54,101 bases of DNA, taken from NCBI GenBank assembly GCA_003158675.1, contig PMKN01000081.1, positions 9,290 through 63,390 on the forward strand, given 5' to 3'. The notes beneath the pieces are model-generated. The model was given only the letters and a program-made list of their open reading frames with translations, did not search any database and was not told where the DNA came from. Shown here piece by piece: positions 39,075-47,082 of this stretch (the first letter of the stretch is position 1; each line of letters opens with the position of its first letter). This DNA is from Chloroflexota bacterium. Its GTDB lineage: Bacteria > Chloroflexota > Limnocylindria > Limnocylindrales > CSP1-4. The translations under genes were made by a program, and so were the position numbers.

Positions 39075-41384
39075 ATGAACCGGGTATTCGCCCAAATCGG
39101 CGTCGCGAGCGTCCGCTTCCGATTCCTGATCGTCATCGCCTGGGTGGCGATCACCATCGTCGCCGTTCAGACCCTGCCCACTCTGGGCAGCGTCGCGAAG
39201 AGCACCACGAGCGGCTTCCTGCCATCCAACGTGCCGAGCATCCAGGCCTCGAACATGGCGTCGCCCTTCATCGACGTCAACCTCGGCACCGCGACGCTGG
39301 TCGCGGTTCGTGACGGCGGTTTGACTCCCGCCGACAACGCCGCCATCGACAATCTCGAAACCAGGATCAAGGGCGTCGACACTGTCAAGGTCGTGGCGGA
39401 TCTGGGCATCTCGGGCGACGGTGCCGCCCGTCAGATCTTCATCGAAGCGCAGATCTTGTCCTTCACCAGCGTAAGCGGGGCCGAAACCCTGGTCACGGCG
39501 ATCCGCAACGCAGCAACCGCCGCCGCCCCGGCCGGGTTGCAGGTCCATCTCACCGGTGAACTGCCGGACCTGGTCGACAACGCAAATGCCTCCGGCAATT
39601 CGCAAGATAGGACCCAAACCTTCTCGCTGCTGTTCATCCTCGTCCTGCTCGTCCTTGCCTACCGGGCATTCCTCGCGCCATTCGTGACGCTCATTCCCGC
39701 AGTTCTCGTGCTCACCCTGGCCGGACCGGTCATTGCCCAGGCGGCCAGCGCGGGCATCCAGGTTTCCTCGATCACGCAGTTCATGCTGATCGTCCTGATT
39801 CTGGGAGCCGGCACGGACTACGGAGTCTTCCTGGTCTTCCGGGTTCGCGAGGAGCTGCGTCGAGGCCTGTCGGGTCCGGACGCGGTCATCCGTGCGGTCA
39901 CCCGGGTCGGCGAGTCGATCACCTTCTCGGCGTTCACCGTCATCGCCGCACTTTCAAGCGTAGCCCTGGCCGAGTTCGGGCTCTACCAGAGCATGGGTCC
40001 GGCGCTGGCCATCGGCATCGCAATCATGCTGGCGGCCGGGCTGACGCTCCTGCCGGCGTTGCTGGCGATCTTCGGCCGGGCCATCTTCTGGCCGAGCAAC
40101 GTCAGCCACACGGCCGTCGAGCGCGTGGGGTTCTGGGATCGCGTCGGCGTGATCGCCACACGGCGGCCCGCATTAACGCTGATCCTGGGAGCAGCCTTGT
40201 TCGGCGGGATGGCGGCGACGCTGCTGACTACCGGTACATCCGGTTTCGGCGACGCGTCCTCCACGACTGCCGGGTCCGATTCCGCGGCCGGTGCCGCGGC
40301 TCTGGACGCCCACTTCCCGACTTCGAAGGTCGTCCGCACGCTGATCCTCTTTCAGTTCGACAAGCCGGTCTGGCAGGATCCGGCCAGGCTCGCCGCCGCC
40401 CAGACCGGGCTCGCCGCTCTGCCGGAGTTCAAGAGCGTCGTGGGGCCGCTGAATCCGAATGGCATCCCGCTTACCACGGACCAGCTGACTCAGCTGCACA
40501 CGGCTCTCGGGCCGGCCCGAGAGTTGCCGCCCGTGCCCAGCACGACAGCCGTACCGGCGACTCTGTACAACGCGTACCGGGCCGAAGGACAGCTGATCAG
40601 CCCGGACGGGATGACCGTCGAGTACTCGGCGGAGGTTGGCGGGGCCGACCAATCCAGCCCAACCGCACTCGACACGGTCCCAGGTTTGCGCAACGAAGTG
40701 GATCGGGTTGGGGCTTCGGCCGGCGCGACCGCGACCGGGCTGCTGGGCAATCTGGAGTTTTCTTACGACATCCGCGCGATCTCGGCCTCCGACCTCGAAC
40801 GGATCATCCCGATCGTGGCGATCCTCATCGCCATTCTGCTTGCGGCGGTGATGCGCAGTGCGGTGGCGCCTCTGTATCTCGTCGCCAGCGTCGTGGTCTC
40901 ATATCTGGGTGCTCTGGGACTGACAGGGATCCTGTTCGTGCGGCTGGGCGGGCAGGCGGGGCTCAACTTCGTCCTGCCATTCCTGATGTTCGTGTTCCTG
41001 ATGGCGCTCGGCTCCGACTACAACATCCTGGTCATGAGCCGGATCCGAGAGGAGGCCCATCATCTGCCCCTCCGAGACGCAGTGGCCAGGGCCATCGGCA
41101 AGACAGGGAGCACGGTCACGACCGCGGGCGTGATCCTCGGCGGCAGCTTCGCCGTGCTTGCCATCTCCGTCGGCGGGACTGCCGGCGCCGCCCAGATTCA
41201 GCAGATCGGGTACGGCATCGCGGCCGGCGTGTTGATGGACACGTTCCTAGTTCGCTCGCTGCTTGTTCCGTCCATGGTGGTCCTGTTGGGACGCTGGAAC
41301 TGGTGGCCGACGAGTCTTGGAATAGACGATCCCCGGCCCGTCTCTCCGGCGAGTTCCTCGGTGCCGGAGCTGCCCGAAGGCTGA
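39075..41384 (+). CDS. MMPL/RND-family membrane transporter
   Basis: A 769-residue protein with the twofold MMPL plan: helix 1 (FLIVIAWVAITIVAVQTLP), a large outside domain, five helices with the motif ILGAGTDYGVFLVFRVREEL, a second helix 7 near residue 370, another outside domain, and five closing helices with FLMALGSDYNILVMSRIREE. The GxGxDY and xGSDYN motifs contain the Asp-Tyr pairs that carry the proton relay in MmpL-type exporters of lipids and hydrophobic compounds. GAGAGGA precedes the ATG. It stands alone, with no adapter or regulator beside it, and the substrate is unknown. Confidence 0.92.
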   Translation: MNRVFAQIGVASVRFRFLIVIAWVAITIVAVQTLPTLGSVAKSTTSGFLPSNVPSIQASNMASPFIDVNLGTATLVAVRDGGLTPADNAAIDNLETRIKGVDTVKVVADLGISGDGAARQIFIEAQILSFTSVSGAETLVTAIRNAATAAAPAGLQVHLTGELPDLVDNANASGNSQDRTQTFSLLFILVLLVLAYRAFLAPFVTLIPAVLVLTLAGPVIAQAASAGIQVSSITQFMLIVLILGAGTDYGVFLVFRVREELRRGLSGPDAVIRAVTRVGESITFSAFTVIAALSSVALAEFGLYQSMGPALAIGIAIMLAAGLTLLPALLAIFGRAIFWPSNVSHTAVERVGFWDRVGVIATRRPALTLILGAALFGGMAATLLTTGTSGFGDASSTTAGSDSAAGAAALDAHFPTSKVVRTLILFQFDKPVWQDPARLAAAQTGLAALPEFKSVVGPLNPNGIPLTTDQLTQLHTALGPARELPPVPSTTAVPATLYNAYRAEGQLISPDGMTVEYSAEVGGADQSSPTALDTVPGLRNEVDRVGASAGATATGLLGNLEFSYDIRAISASDLERIIPIVAILIAILLAAVMRSAVAPLYLVASVVVSYLGALGLTGILFVRLGGQAGLNFVLPFLMFVFLMALGSDYNILVMSRIREEAHHLPLRDAVARAIGKTGSTVTTAGVILGGSFAVLAISVGGTAGAAQIQQIGYGIAAGVLMDTFLVRSLLVPSMVVLLGRWNWWPTSLGIDDPRPVSPASSSVPELPEG

Positions 41385-41457
41385 CCCGCTGGCCATCCTG
41401 GCCCGACCCTGACGCGACAAAGGACGCACCCGACCGCCTGCGCGCCGGCGGAAGACC

Positions 41458-41952
41458 CTATTGGACCTCTGCCTGCTCCGCGTTGCGGACCTGCAGGCAC
41501 TCGTCGACGCTGAAGAGCCGGAAGCCTCGCCGATCGGACGCCGAGAAAAGGTTCGCCACATCTACCAACGGTATGAGCTGCGGTCGGTCGACCGCGTAGG
41601 TTTGCCCTTCGTGGACGATAGTGGCCGAGCCGTTCGCAAGCACGTTCCTCAACCAGTTGGCACGCGAGCCGTAGGGGAGCGCAATCACGAACCCGCCGTC
41701 GGTGGCTACCACGCCGACCGGCGTCTCGTAGGCTCGGCCCGACTTCCGGCCACGATGTCGGATGACGGACGCCTCGGCGCCAGGCGTGCCCGCGGTCCGC
41801 ATTGCCATCGGGTTGGCGATAGTTCGCGTGAACCAGATGAAGAAGTCGCGCGCGAAGGGCGATTTGGCTCGCATGCCCAACACCAGCGCGACCGCGATCG
41901 CGGCGAGTCCCAGGAGCAGGATGATGACGACGGTCGCGACCTGTCCCACCAT
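41458..41952 (-). CDS. Ddn-like deazaflavin (F420)-dependent nitroreductase family protein, membrane-anchored
   Basis: A 164-residue protein. A membrane helix at residues about 5-27 (VATVVIILLLGLAAIAVALV) precedes a split beta-barrel domain of the DUF385/Ddn type, with SVIRHRGRKSGRAYETPV, then GGFVIALPYGSRANWLRNVL and ANGSATIVHEGQTYAVDRP. The RGRKSG(R) and GxxxxPxWxxNL-like motifs bind the F420 phosphate and phenol ring in this family. GGAGG 6 nt upstream supports the start. The enzyme probably reduces a quinone or an unsaturated lipid at the membrane; an N-terminal anchor is known in some family members. Confidence 0.85.
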   Translation of the reverse strand: MVGQVATVVIILLLGLAAIAVALVLGMRAKSPFARDFFIWFTRTIANPMAMRTAGTPGAEASVIRHRGRKSGRAYETPVGVVATDGGFVIALPYGSRANWLRNVLANGSATIVHEGQTYAVDRPQLIPLVDVANLFSASDRRGFRLFSVDECLQVRNAEQAEVQ

Positions 41953-41975
41953 GGCTACCTCCGGCGCGCCCTATC

Positions 41976-42680
41976 TCAGGCAAGCCCCGCTGATTCCAGG
42001 GTTCGGAAGTACCAATAAGCATAGGGGGCGAAGAGCACCAGAAGGACGATTCCCTTGAGCATGCCGATGAAGCCTGGCAGGGCTGCGATGAGAACGAGGG
42101 CGGTCACCAAGACGGCGAGTTCGGCAAGGTAGATCCGAGCCCTCAGACGTCTGTCGTCGATGAGGCGGTTCTTGAGCGCCATCAGCGTTGAACCGGCAAG
42201 GGCCATGATCACCCATAGCCAGATCTCGCTGGTGTCCGACGTCCCATCGGCGAAGGTCGTCGTGTAGCCGTAGGTTGCAAACCCGAACAGAGCGCCGAAG
42301 GCAAGCATGTAGGCCCATTGCGACAGGGTTCGGAGGCTCACCAGCGGCCTGGCCAGACCGGCGCTCCCGGGTGGCAAATCGAGGTCTACGCCGTCGCCGG
42401 GGTGCCGCCCGCGATCGCCGGCGGCAGCCTGATGCATGCGCGCGAGGAGCTCGACCCGGCCGGAAACCCCGAGCTTCGAGTAGGCCGCGGACAGATGGCT
42501 CCGGACCGTGGCTTCCGTGAGCGAAAGTCGCTCGGCGATGTCTCGCGCAGGCAAACCCTGGACGGCCACGTCGAGCACCTCCGCCTCTCGTGGCGAGAGC
42601 ATAGAAAGGTCCAGGCCGCTGGCGGGTCGGGCTTCGCTCATTGCCACATCATCGCCGTCTCGGGGTGGCGCTGTCATCAA
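41976..42680 (-). CDS. LuxR-type HTH regulator fused to a membrane domain
   Basis: A 234-residue protein. Residues about 27-80 form a GerE/LuxR helix-turn-helix: LSPREAEVLDVAVQGLPARD, then RLSLTEATVRSHLSAAYSKL. The remaining C-terminal part has four membrane helices (WAYMLAFGALFGFATYGYTT, WLWVIMALAGSTLMALKNRL, LAELAVLVTALVLIAALPGF and GIVLLVLFAPYAYWYF). DNA binding and membrane sensing would thus be in one chain, with the HTH N-terminal. Start at 42680; an internal ATG at 42641 is also possible. The Ddn-like gene lies 23 bp downstream and is a likely target or partner. Confidence 0.82.
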   Translation of the reverse strand: MMTAPPRDGDDVAMSEARPASGLDLSMLSPREAEVLDVAVQGLPARDIAERLSLTEATVRSHLSAAYSKLGVSGRVELLARMHQAAAGDRGRHPGDGVDLDLPPGSAGLARPLVSLRTLSQWAYMLAFGALFGFATYGYTTTFADGTSDTSEIWLWVIMALAGSTLMALKNRLIDDRRLRARIYLAELAVLVTALVLIAALPGFIGMLKGIVLLVLFAPYAYWYFRTLESAGLA

Positions 42681-42872
42681 TCGAACCGATGAAAACGCCC
42701 GCCAGCCCGGGACAGCGCAGGGATTGGGCTTGCCGGGTTCGGCCGGGCCGAGTTGGCAGGGATGGGCAACCCCTGGTAGGGTAGATGGCGACCAGGCCCG
42801 TTACTCACGCGGCCAGCCGCCCTCATTGGGTCGGCCGGTCGCCCCGATCGCCGCCGTCACACGGAGTGGGTA

Positions 42873-44276
42873 TTGCCGTCAGCCAAGAGAAGCGCGGTGG
42901 ATCGTCTCCGAGCCCGTCTTCGCGGAACAAAGCCCGCCGAGGCGGCCGGACTTCGCTACACCCGGCGAGCTCGAGCGAAGGGGGAGCCCGGCCAGGTCGC
43001 GGCCGCGGCATCCGCGCCCGCAATCGAGCTTACCTCTGGGGTGGTCGCCCGCCCAGTCGGACCAGCAGGCGACAAAGCCGCGGGACGCCTTGGCGAAGTT
43101 TGGACTCCGATGGCCCGGCCCCGCTCGGTTGGCCCGGCAGAGGCACTGCTCGGTGGGAAACGACCGCGCATCGTGGGGCGCCGGGGCGTTGTCGCAGTGG
43201 CGGTCTGCCTTGTGCTCGTGGCGACGGCACTGATGGCCTCGTTGCCGATCTCGCAGCCCGGGACCGCAGCGAACAACGCGGCCACCGGCACCGCAGCCGG
43301 CGGCACGGCTGCCGCCGCCGTCATCGCCAGCCCGAGCCCGGTCCCGTCTGCGTCGGACAGCCCATCCCCGAGCCCGCAAACCAGCCCTTCCGCGCCGCCC
43401 ACGCCAGAGCCGCGCGTCGGGACGCCCATCCCCGGTTCTGCGTTCCTGGCCTACACGGTCCGGGCCGGGGACACGCTCAGTAGGATCGCCAATTCCTTCG
43501 GCCTCTCGGTGACGACGCTCTACTGGGCAAACAGCAGCCATGTTTCGGACCCGCAGCTGGTCAAGATCGGCCAGAGCCTGATGATTCCGCCGGTGGACGG
43601 ACTGGCAATCGCGGTCCAAGCGGGCGCGACCCTCAAGTCGCTTGCCGACAAGTACGGTATAGACCCGAATGAACTGGCCGCTGCCAACAACCTTTCCGAT
43701 ACGACTCTCGTCGCCGGTCAGCTTCTCCTGGTGCCAGGCGCCGAGACTCCGCCGCTGCCGGCCACGCAGGCACCCGGGACCGTGACGAACTGGCTCGGTA
43801 AGCTGATCTGGCCTGTGCCGGGCCGCCACACGATCACTCAGAAATTCGGCTGCACCGGCTGGTACGGAGAACCGCGGTGGGGTAGCTGCGCCCACTACCA
43901 CGACGGCCTCGATATCGGTGCACGCACCGGAGTACCCGTGGTGGCCGCCGCCGCGGGCACGGTGATCTACGCCGGCTGGAGGAAACGTGGCACGGACGGC
44001 GCGGCCGGCGGCATCGTGGTTTGGATATCGCACGGCGGCACGCTATACACCACGTACAACCATTTGTCCGCCGTCAGCGTCAAGATCGGCCAGCGGGTGT
44101 CCGCCGGTCAGCGTGTGGGCAGCGTCGGTGCCACGGGCGCGGCCGTCGGTTCCCACCTGCATTTCGAAGTGTGGATCTCCTACCCCTGGTCTGGCGGCAC
44201 CATCGCCGGCGCTCGCGACCCGCTTCTCTATACGAGCACCAAGCGCGATGTGCCCCTCCCTGCGGCGGTACCTTGA
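42873..44276 (+). CDS. Secreted/membrane-anchored LysM-M23 metallopeptidase
   Basis: A 467-residue protein starting at TTG, with GGAG about 7 nt upstream. A 100-residue basic cytoplasmic region, a single helix (GVVAVAVCLVLVATALMASL) and a Ser/Pro linker precede two LysM motifs: AYTVRAGDTLSRIANSFGLS near 190, and VQAGATLKSLADKYGIDPNE near 247. A peptidase M23 domain follows (about 315-460), with HYHDGLDIGARTGVPVVAAA and HLHFEVW carrying the zinc-binding His and Asp. It likely cuts peptidoglycan cross-links at the cell wall, with LysM binding glycan chains. It is a complete enzyme by motif content. Confidence 0.93.
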   Translation: MPSAKRSAVDRLRARLRGTKPAEAAGLRYTRRARAKGEPGQVAAAASAPAIELTSGVVARPVGPAGDKAAGRLGEVWTPMARPRSVGPAEALLGGKRPRIVGRRGVVAVAVCLVLVATALMASLPISQPGTAANNAATGTAAGGTAAAAVIASPSPVPSASDSPSPSPQTSPSAPPTPEPRVGTPIPGSAFLAYTVRAGDTLSRIANSFGLSVTTLYWANSSHVSDPQLVKIGQSLMIPPVDGLAIAVQAGATLKSLADKYGIDPNELAAANNLSDTTLVAGQLLLVPGAETPPLPATQAPGTVTNWLGKLIWPVPGRHTITQKFGCTGWYGEPRWGSCAHYHDGLDIGARTGVPVVAAAAGTVIYAGWRKRGTDGAAGGIVVWISHGGTLYTTYNHLSAVSVKIGQRVSAGQRVGSVGATGAAVGSHLHFEVWISYPWSGGTIAGARDPLLYTSTKRDVPLPAAVP

Positions 44277-44396
44277 TCCCGGCCCGCCCTCGCGGCACGC
44301 CGGCAGAAGTACTGCGACGGCGTCTGGGACTGGCGCCACGGGGCTAGAATGGCCGGGACTTTGAGTCATGCCACCAGCGCAATGGAGGCGTAGGCC

Positions 44397-46190
44397 ATGA
44401 CCCTCCTGCGGCGGATCGAGCAGGCGCGGCAAGGGACCGAGACGCAGACGGTCGGTACCGGCGCGCCCGTCCCCCCATCTGCTGTCACGATGCCTGGTCA
44501 GGCGGGAGGTCGCGACGCCTATCTGCGAAACGTCAAGCTGCGCGTCCTGGACCAGGTGATCGCCGCTTCCGACTCGCTGCGCGACACCGGTGCGGCCGAC
44601 TTCCGCAGCAAGGTCGAGGCCATCGTCGCCCAGATCATCGAGGGGAACAAGTTCATCCTCGGTCGCGACGAACGACTGGACCTGATCGAAGTCCTGATCG
44701 CGGAGATCGGGGGCTTCGGGCCGATCGAGCCGCTGCTGAAGGACGAATCGATCAGCGAGGTGATGGTCAACGGCCCCCGCCAGGTCTATGTGGAGCGCAA
44801 AGGCAAGCTGGAGCTGTCCAACGTCGTCTTCCGAAACGAAGAGCACGTAAGACACATCATCGATCGGATCATCGCCCCGATGGGCCGCCGCATCGACGAG
44901 TCGAGCCCGAGGGTTGACGCGCGCCTGCCCGACGGCTCCCGGGTCAATGCGATCATCGCGCCGCTCTCGCTCGTGGGACCGGTGATCACAGTCCGCAAGT
45001 TCTCCGCGAAGCCGTTCACGGTGGACGATCTCGTCCGATTCGGGACGGCAACGGAGGAGATGTTCGCCTTCCTGCGAGCCTGCGTCGAGGCTCGCCTGAA
45101 CATCTTCGTATCGGGCGGTACGGGCTCGGGCAAGACGACGACTCTGAACGTGATGTCGTCGTTCATCCCAAACGACGAGCGCATCGTCACCATCGAGGAC
45201 GCGGCCGAACTCCAGCTCCGCCAGGAGCACGTCATAACCCTGGAGTCGCGGCCGGCGAACCTGGAGGGCGAAGGCGAGATCACGATTCGCAATCTGCTGC
45301 GTAACGCTCTGCACATGCGCCCCGACCGCATCATCGTCGGCGAGTGCCGCGGCGGCGAGGCTCTGGACATGCTCCAGGCTATGAACTCCGGCCACGACGG
45401 ATCGCTTTCCACCGGCCACGCCAATACGTCGCGCGATATGCTCGCCCGCCTCGAGACCATGGTCCTAATGGCTGGCTATGAGCTGCCACTGCGGTCCATA
45501 CGCGAGCAGATCGCCTCAGCCATCGACCTGATCGTCCACACGGCCCGTCTCAAGGATGGCTCCCGCAAGGTCGTGAACATCACCGAGGTCTACGGTATCG
45601 AAGATGAGGAGATCCTCTTCCAGGACATCTTCGCGTTCGAGCAGACCGGCATTCGGGACGGCAAGATCGAAGGGATGCTCAAGGCGACCGGGATCCGGCC
45701 GACCTTCATGGTGAGGTTCAAGGAGAACAGCATCGACCTGCCGCCCGGAGAATTCGGCCTCCCTCCCGAGAATCCCAGCCGACCGGACCGGGCTCGCCGC
45801 GGCAAGGTCGGATTGTCCGGAGGAGAGCCTGCGCACATCGACGCGTCGATCGGTTTCGGCCGTGCGAGAAGGGCCGGCGGGATGATCTACATTTCGTCGA
45901 TCGGGCCAGTCGATCCCGAGACCGGACAGGTCGTCGCTCTCGGTGTCCGGGACCAGACGAGCCAATGCCTGCGCAATTTGCAAGCGCGGCTTGAGGCTGA
46001 GGGGAGCTCGCTGGACAAAGTGGTCTGGGCCAATTGGTCGTTGCGCGACGCGTCGGAGTTCGACGCGTTCAACAAGGAGTGGGTGCGCTGGTTCCCGGCC
46101 GCCGCTCCGGTGGGCCAGGGTACCCTGATGCCGCCGCTGCAACGCCGAGCCGGCTTTCGCATCTCGATCGGGGTGATCGCGGAGGGTTAG
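44397..46190 (+). CDS. CpaF/TadA-type secretion ATPase fused to a C-terminal RidA-like domain
   Basis: A 597-residue protein. Residues about 40-455 are a CpaF ATPase: N-terminal helical domain, FGPIEPLLKDESISEVMVNG, Walker A GGTGSGKTT at 240-248, an Asp box VTIEDAAELQLRQEHV, Walker B-like RIIVGECRGGEALDMLQAMN, and the His-box DGSLSTGHANTSRDML. The usual CpaF end is seen (GIRPTFMVRFKENSIDLPPG). After a 25-residue basic linker the frame continues into a RidA/YjgF-like domain (about 480-597) with GGMIYISSIGPVDPETGQVV, QTSQCLRNLQARLEAEGSSL and DKVVWANWSLRDASEFDAFN. The Arg of the RidA active site ('PAR-S-T') is replaced by Gly in APVGQGT. GGAGG precedes the ATG. No TadB/TadC genes follow. Confidence 0.9.
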   Translation: MTLLRRIEQARQGTETQTVGTGAPVPPSAVTMPGQAGGRDAYLRNVKLRVLDQVIAASDSLRDTGAADFRSKVEAIVAQIIEGNKFILGRDERLDLIEVLIAEIGGFGPIEPLLKDESISEVMVNGPRQVYVERKGKLELSNVVFRNEEHVRHIIDRIIAPMGRRIDESSPRVDARLPDGSRVNAIIAPLSLVGPVITVRKFSAKPFTVDDLVRFGTATEEMFAFLRACVEARLNIFVSGGTGSGKTTTLNVMSSFIPNDERIVTIEDAAELQLRQEHVITLESRPANLEGEGEITIRNLLRNALHMRPDRIIVGECRGGEALDMLQAMNSGHDGSLSTGHANTSRDMLARLETMVLMAGYELPLRSIREQIASAIDLIVHTARLKDGSRKVVNITEVYGIEDEEILFQDIFAFEQTGIRDGKIEGMLKATGIRPTFMVRFKENSIDLPPGEFGLPPENPSRPDRARRGKVGLSGGEPAHIDASIGFGRARRAGGMIYISSIGPVDPETGQVVALGVRDQTSQCLRNLQARLEAEGSSLDKVVWANWSLRDASEFDAFNKEWVRWFPAAAPVGQGTLMPPLQRRAGFRISIGVIAEG

Positions 46191-46206
46191 GGTCGAACGC
46201 AGCCGG

Positions 46207-46455
46207 TCACTCCGTCTCGCCGGGGCGATACGCGCGGTACCGGTCCACCAGCGCCCGGTGCTCTCGTTCGTCGGCGATCCGGGCGCGGAAGTCGCCGATC
46301 GCGAGCGCGCCACGAACGGGGAACGGAAAGTCGCCCACTCGCGGTTCCGTGGCTGCCACGGCGGCCGGACCGAGGTCCGCGCCGCGCAGGATGGCGTGCG
46401 AAGTCTCGACGCCACGGCCGCCCGTTGGCGGGCTGTCCCGCCTGGTGGGTTGTTT
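46207..46455 (-). pseudogene. Coding-like fragment without a proper start, convergent with the CpaF fusion
   Basis: The minus-strand frame is open for 82 codons, with strongly G/C-rich third positions and a protein-like end (GDFPFPVRGALAIGDFRARI then EREHRALVDRYRAY). The upstream side is a TAG stop at 46458-46456, and the first possible start is a GTG at 46359, giving only 50 residues. It may be the 3' end of a degraded gene. No family is recognised. Confidence 0.3.
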
Positions 46456-46570
46456 CTAGCTGAAGTGAATCTGAGTGCAAATGGATAGAGCCGCGCCACC
46501 TCTGGCGACGTAGCTTCTAAGAGCAGCGAAAACATCGCCGCCCCGGTTCTTGGTCTTGAGGTGGTTTCCG
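46456..46570. other. Intergenic region before the COG4315 lipoprotein
   Basis: Together with the coding-like fragment this makes up a 380-bp gap between the CpaF fusion stop and the lipoprotein start. It includes the promoter area and the GAGGTGG ribosome-binding region near 46553-46560; nothing else was recognised. Confidence 0.4.
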
Positions 46571-47026
46571 ATGATCTCGTATCGCAAGTTGATGGCCGCT
46601 TCGATGGCAGTCGCGCTTCTCGCGACGGCCTGCGGCAGCTCAACGCCGACCCAGGCCCCCGCCGCGAACGCCACCGGACCCGCATCCGGCTCGGCAACCC
46701 TGATGGCCAAGACCATTGCCGGCGCCAACCTCGTCGTCGATGGGGCGAGCGGGCTGACGCTCTACCAGTTCGCCAGCGACACGGCCGGCAGCGGCAAGAG
46801 CGCCTGCACCGCCGGCTGCGCGACGACCTGGCCGCCCATGACCGTTGCCAGCGGGACCACCCCGAGTGCCGGCGCCGGCGTGAGCGGAACGCTCGGGACG
46901 ATCACCCGGGACGACGGCACGACTCAAGTTACGTACAACGGTCGGCCGCTATATCACTACTCAGGCGACTCCGCACCGGGCGACACCAACGGCAACTACC
47001 CAGGCTGGAGTGCTGCCAAGGCCTGA
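46571..47026 (+). CDS. COG4315-type (Lipoprotein_15) secreted repeat lipoprotein
   Basis: A 151-residue lipoprotein. The signal peptide ends in a lipobox ([13 protein letters not shown]). The mature part shows the Lipoprotein_15 repeat signature twice: [20 protein letters not shown] then [12 protein letters not shown], and [20 protein letters not shown] with the ending YPGWSAAKA. The conserved 'LYxFxxDxxGxSxCxxxCAxxWPP' pattern with its paired cysteines is diagnostic. The start at 46571 is preferred over 46550 because the signal peptide begins there and a GAGGTGG lies upstream. Biological role is not established. Confidence 0.88.
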   Translation: MISYRKLMAASMAVALLATACGSSTPTQAPAANATGPASGSATLMAKTIAGANLVVDGASGLTLYQFASDTAGSGKSACTAGCATTWPPMTVASGTTPSAGAGVSGTLGTITRDDGTTQVTYNGRPLYHYSGDSAPGDTNGNYPGWSAAKA

Positions 47027-47082
47027 TCCGCCGAACTCAGAGTCGGGCGGGCGATCGAACGAATCGCCGGCCGCTCCTCAAG

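Noticed and set aside
44043-45419. 458-residue minus-strand ORF opposite M23 and CpaF
   Set aside because: It spans two well-supported plus-strand genes and shows only mirrored codon composition.
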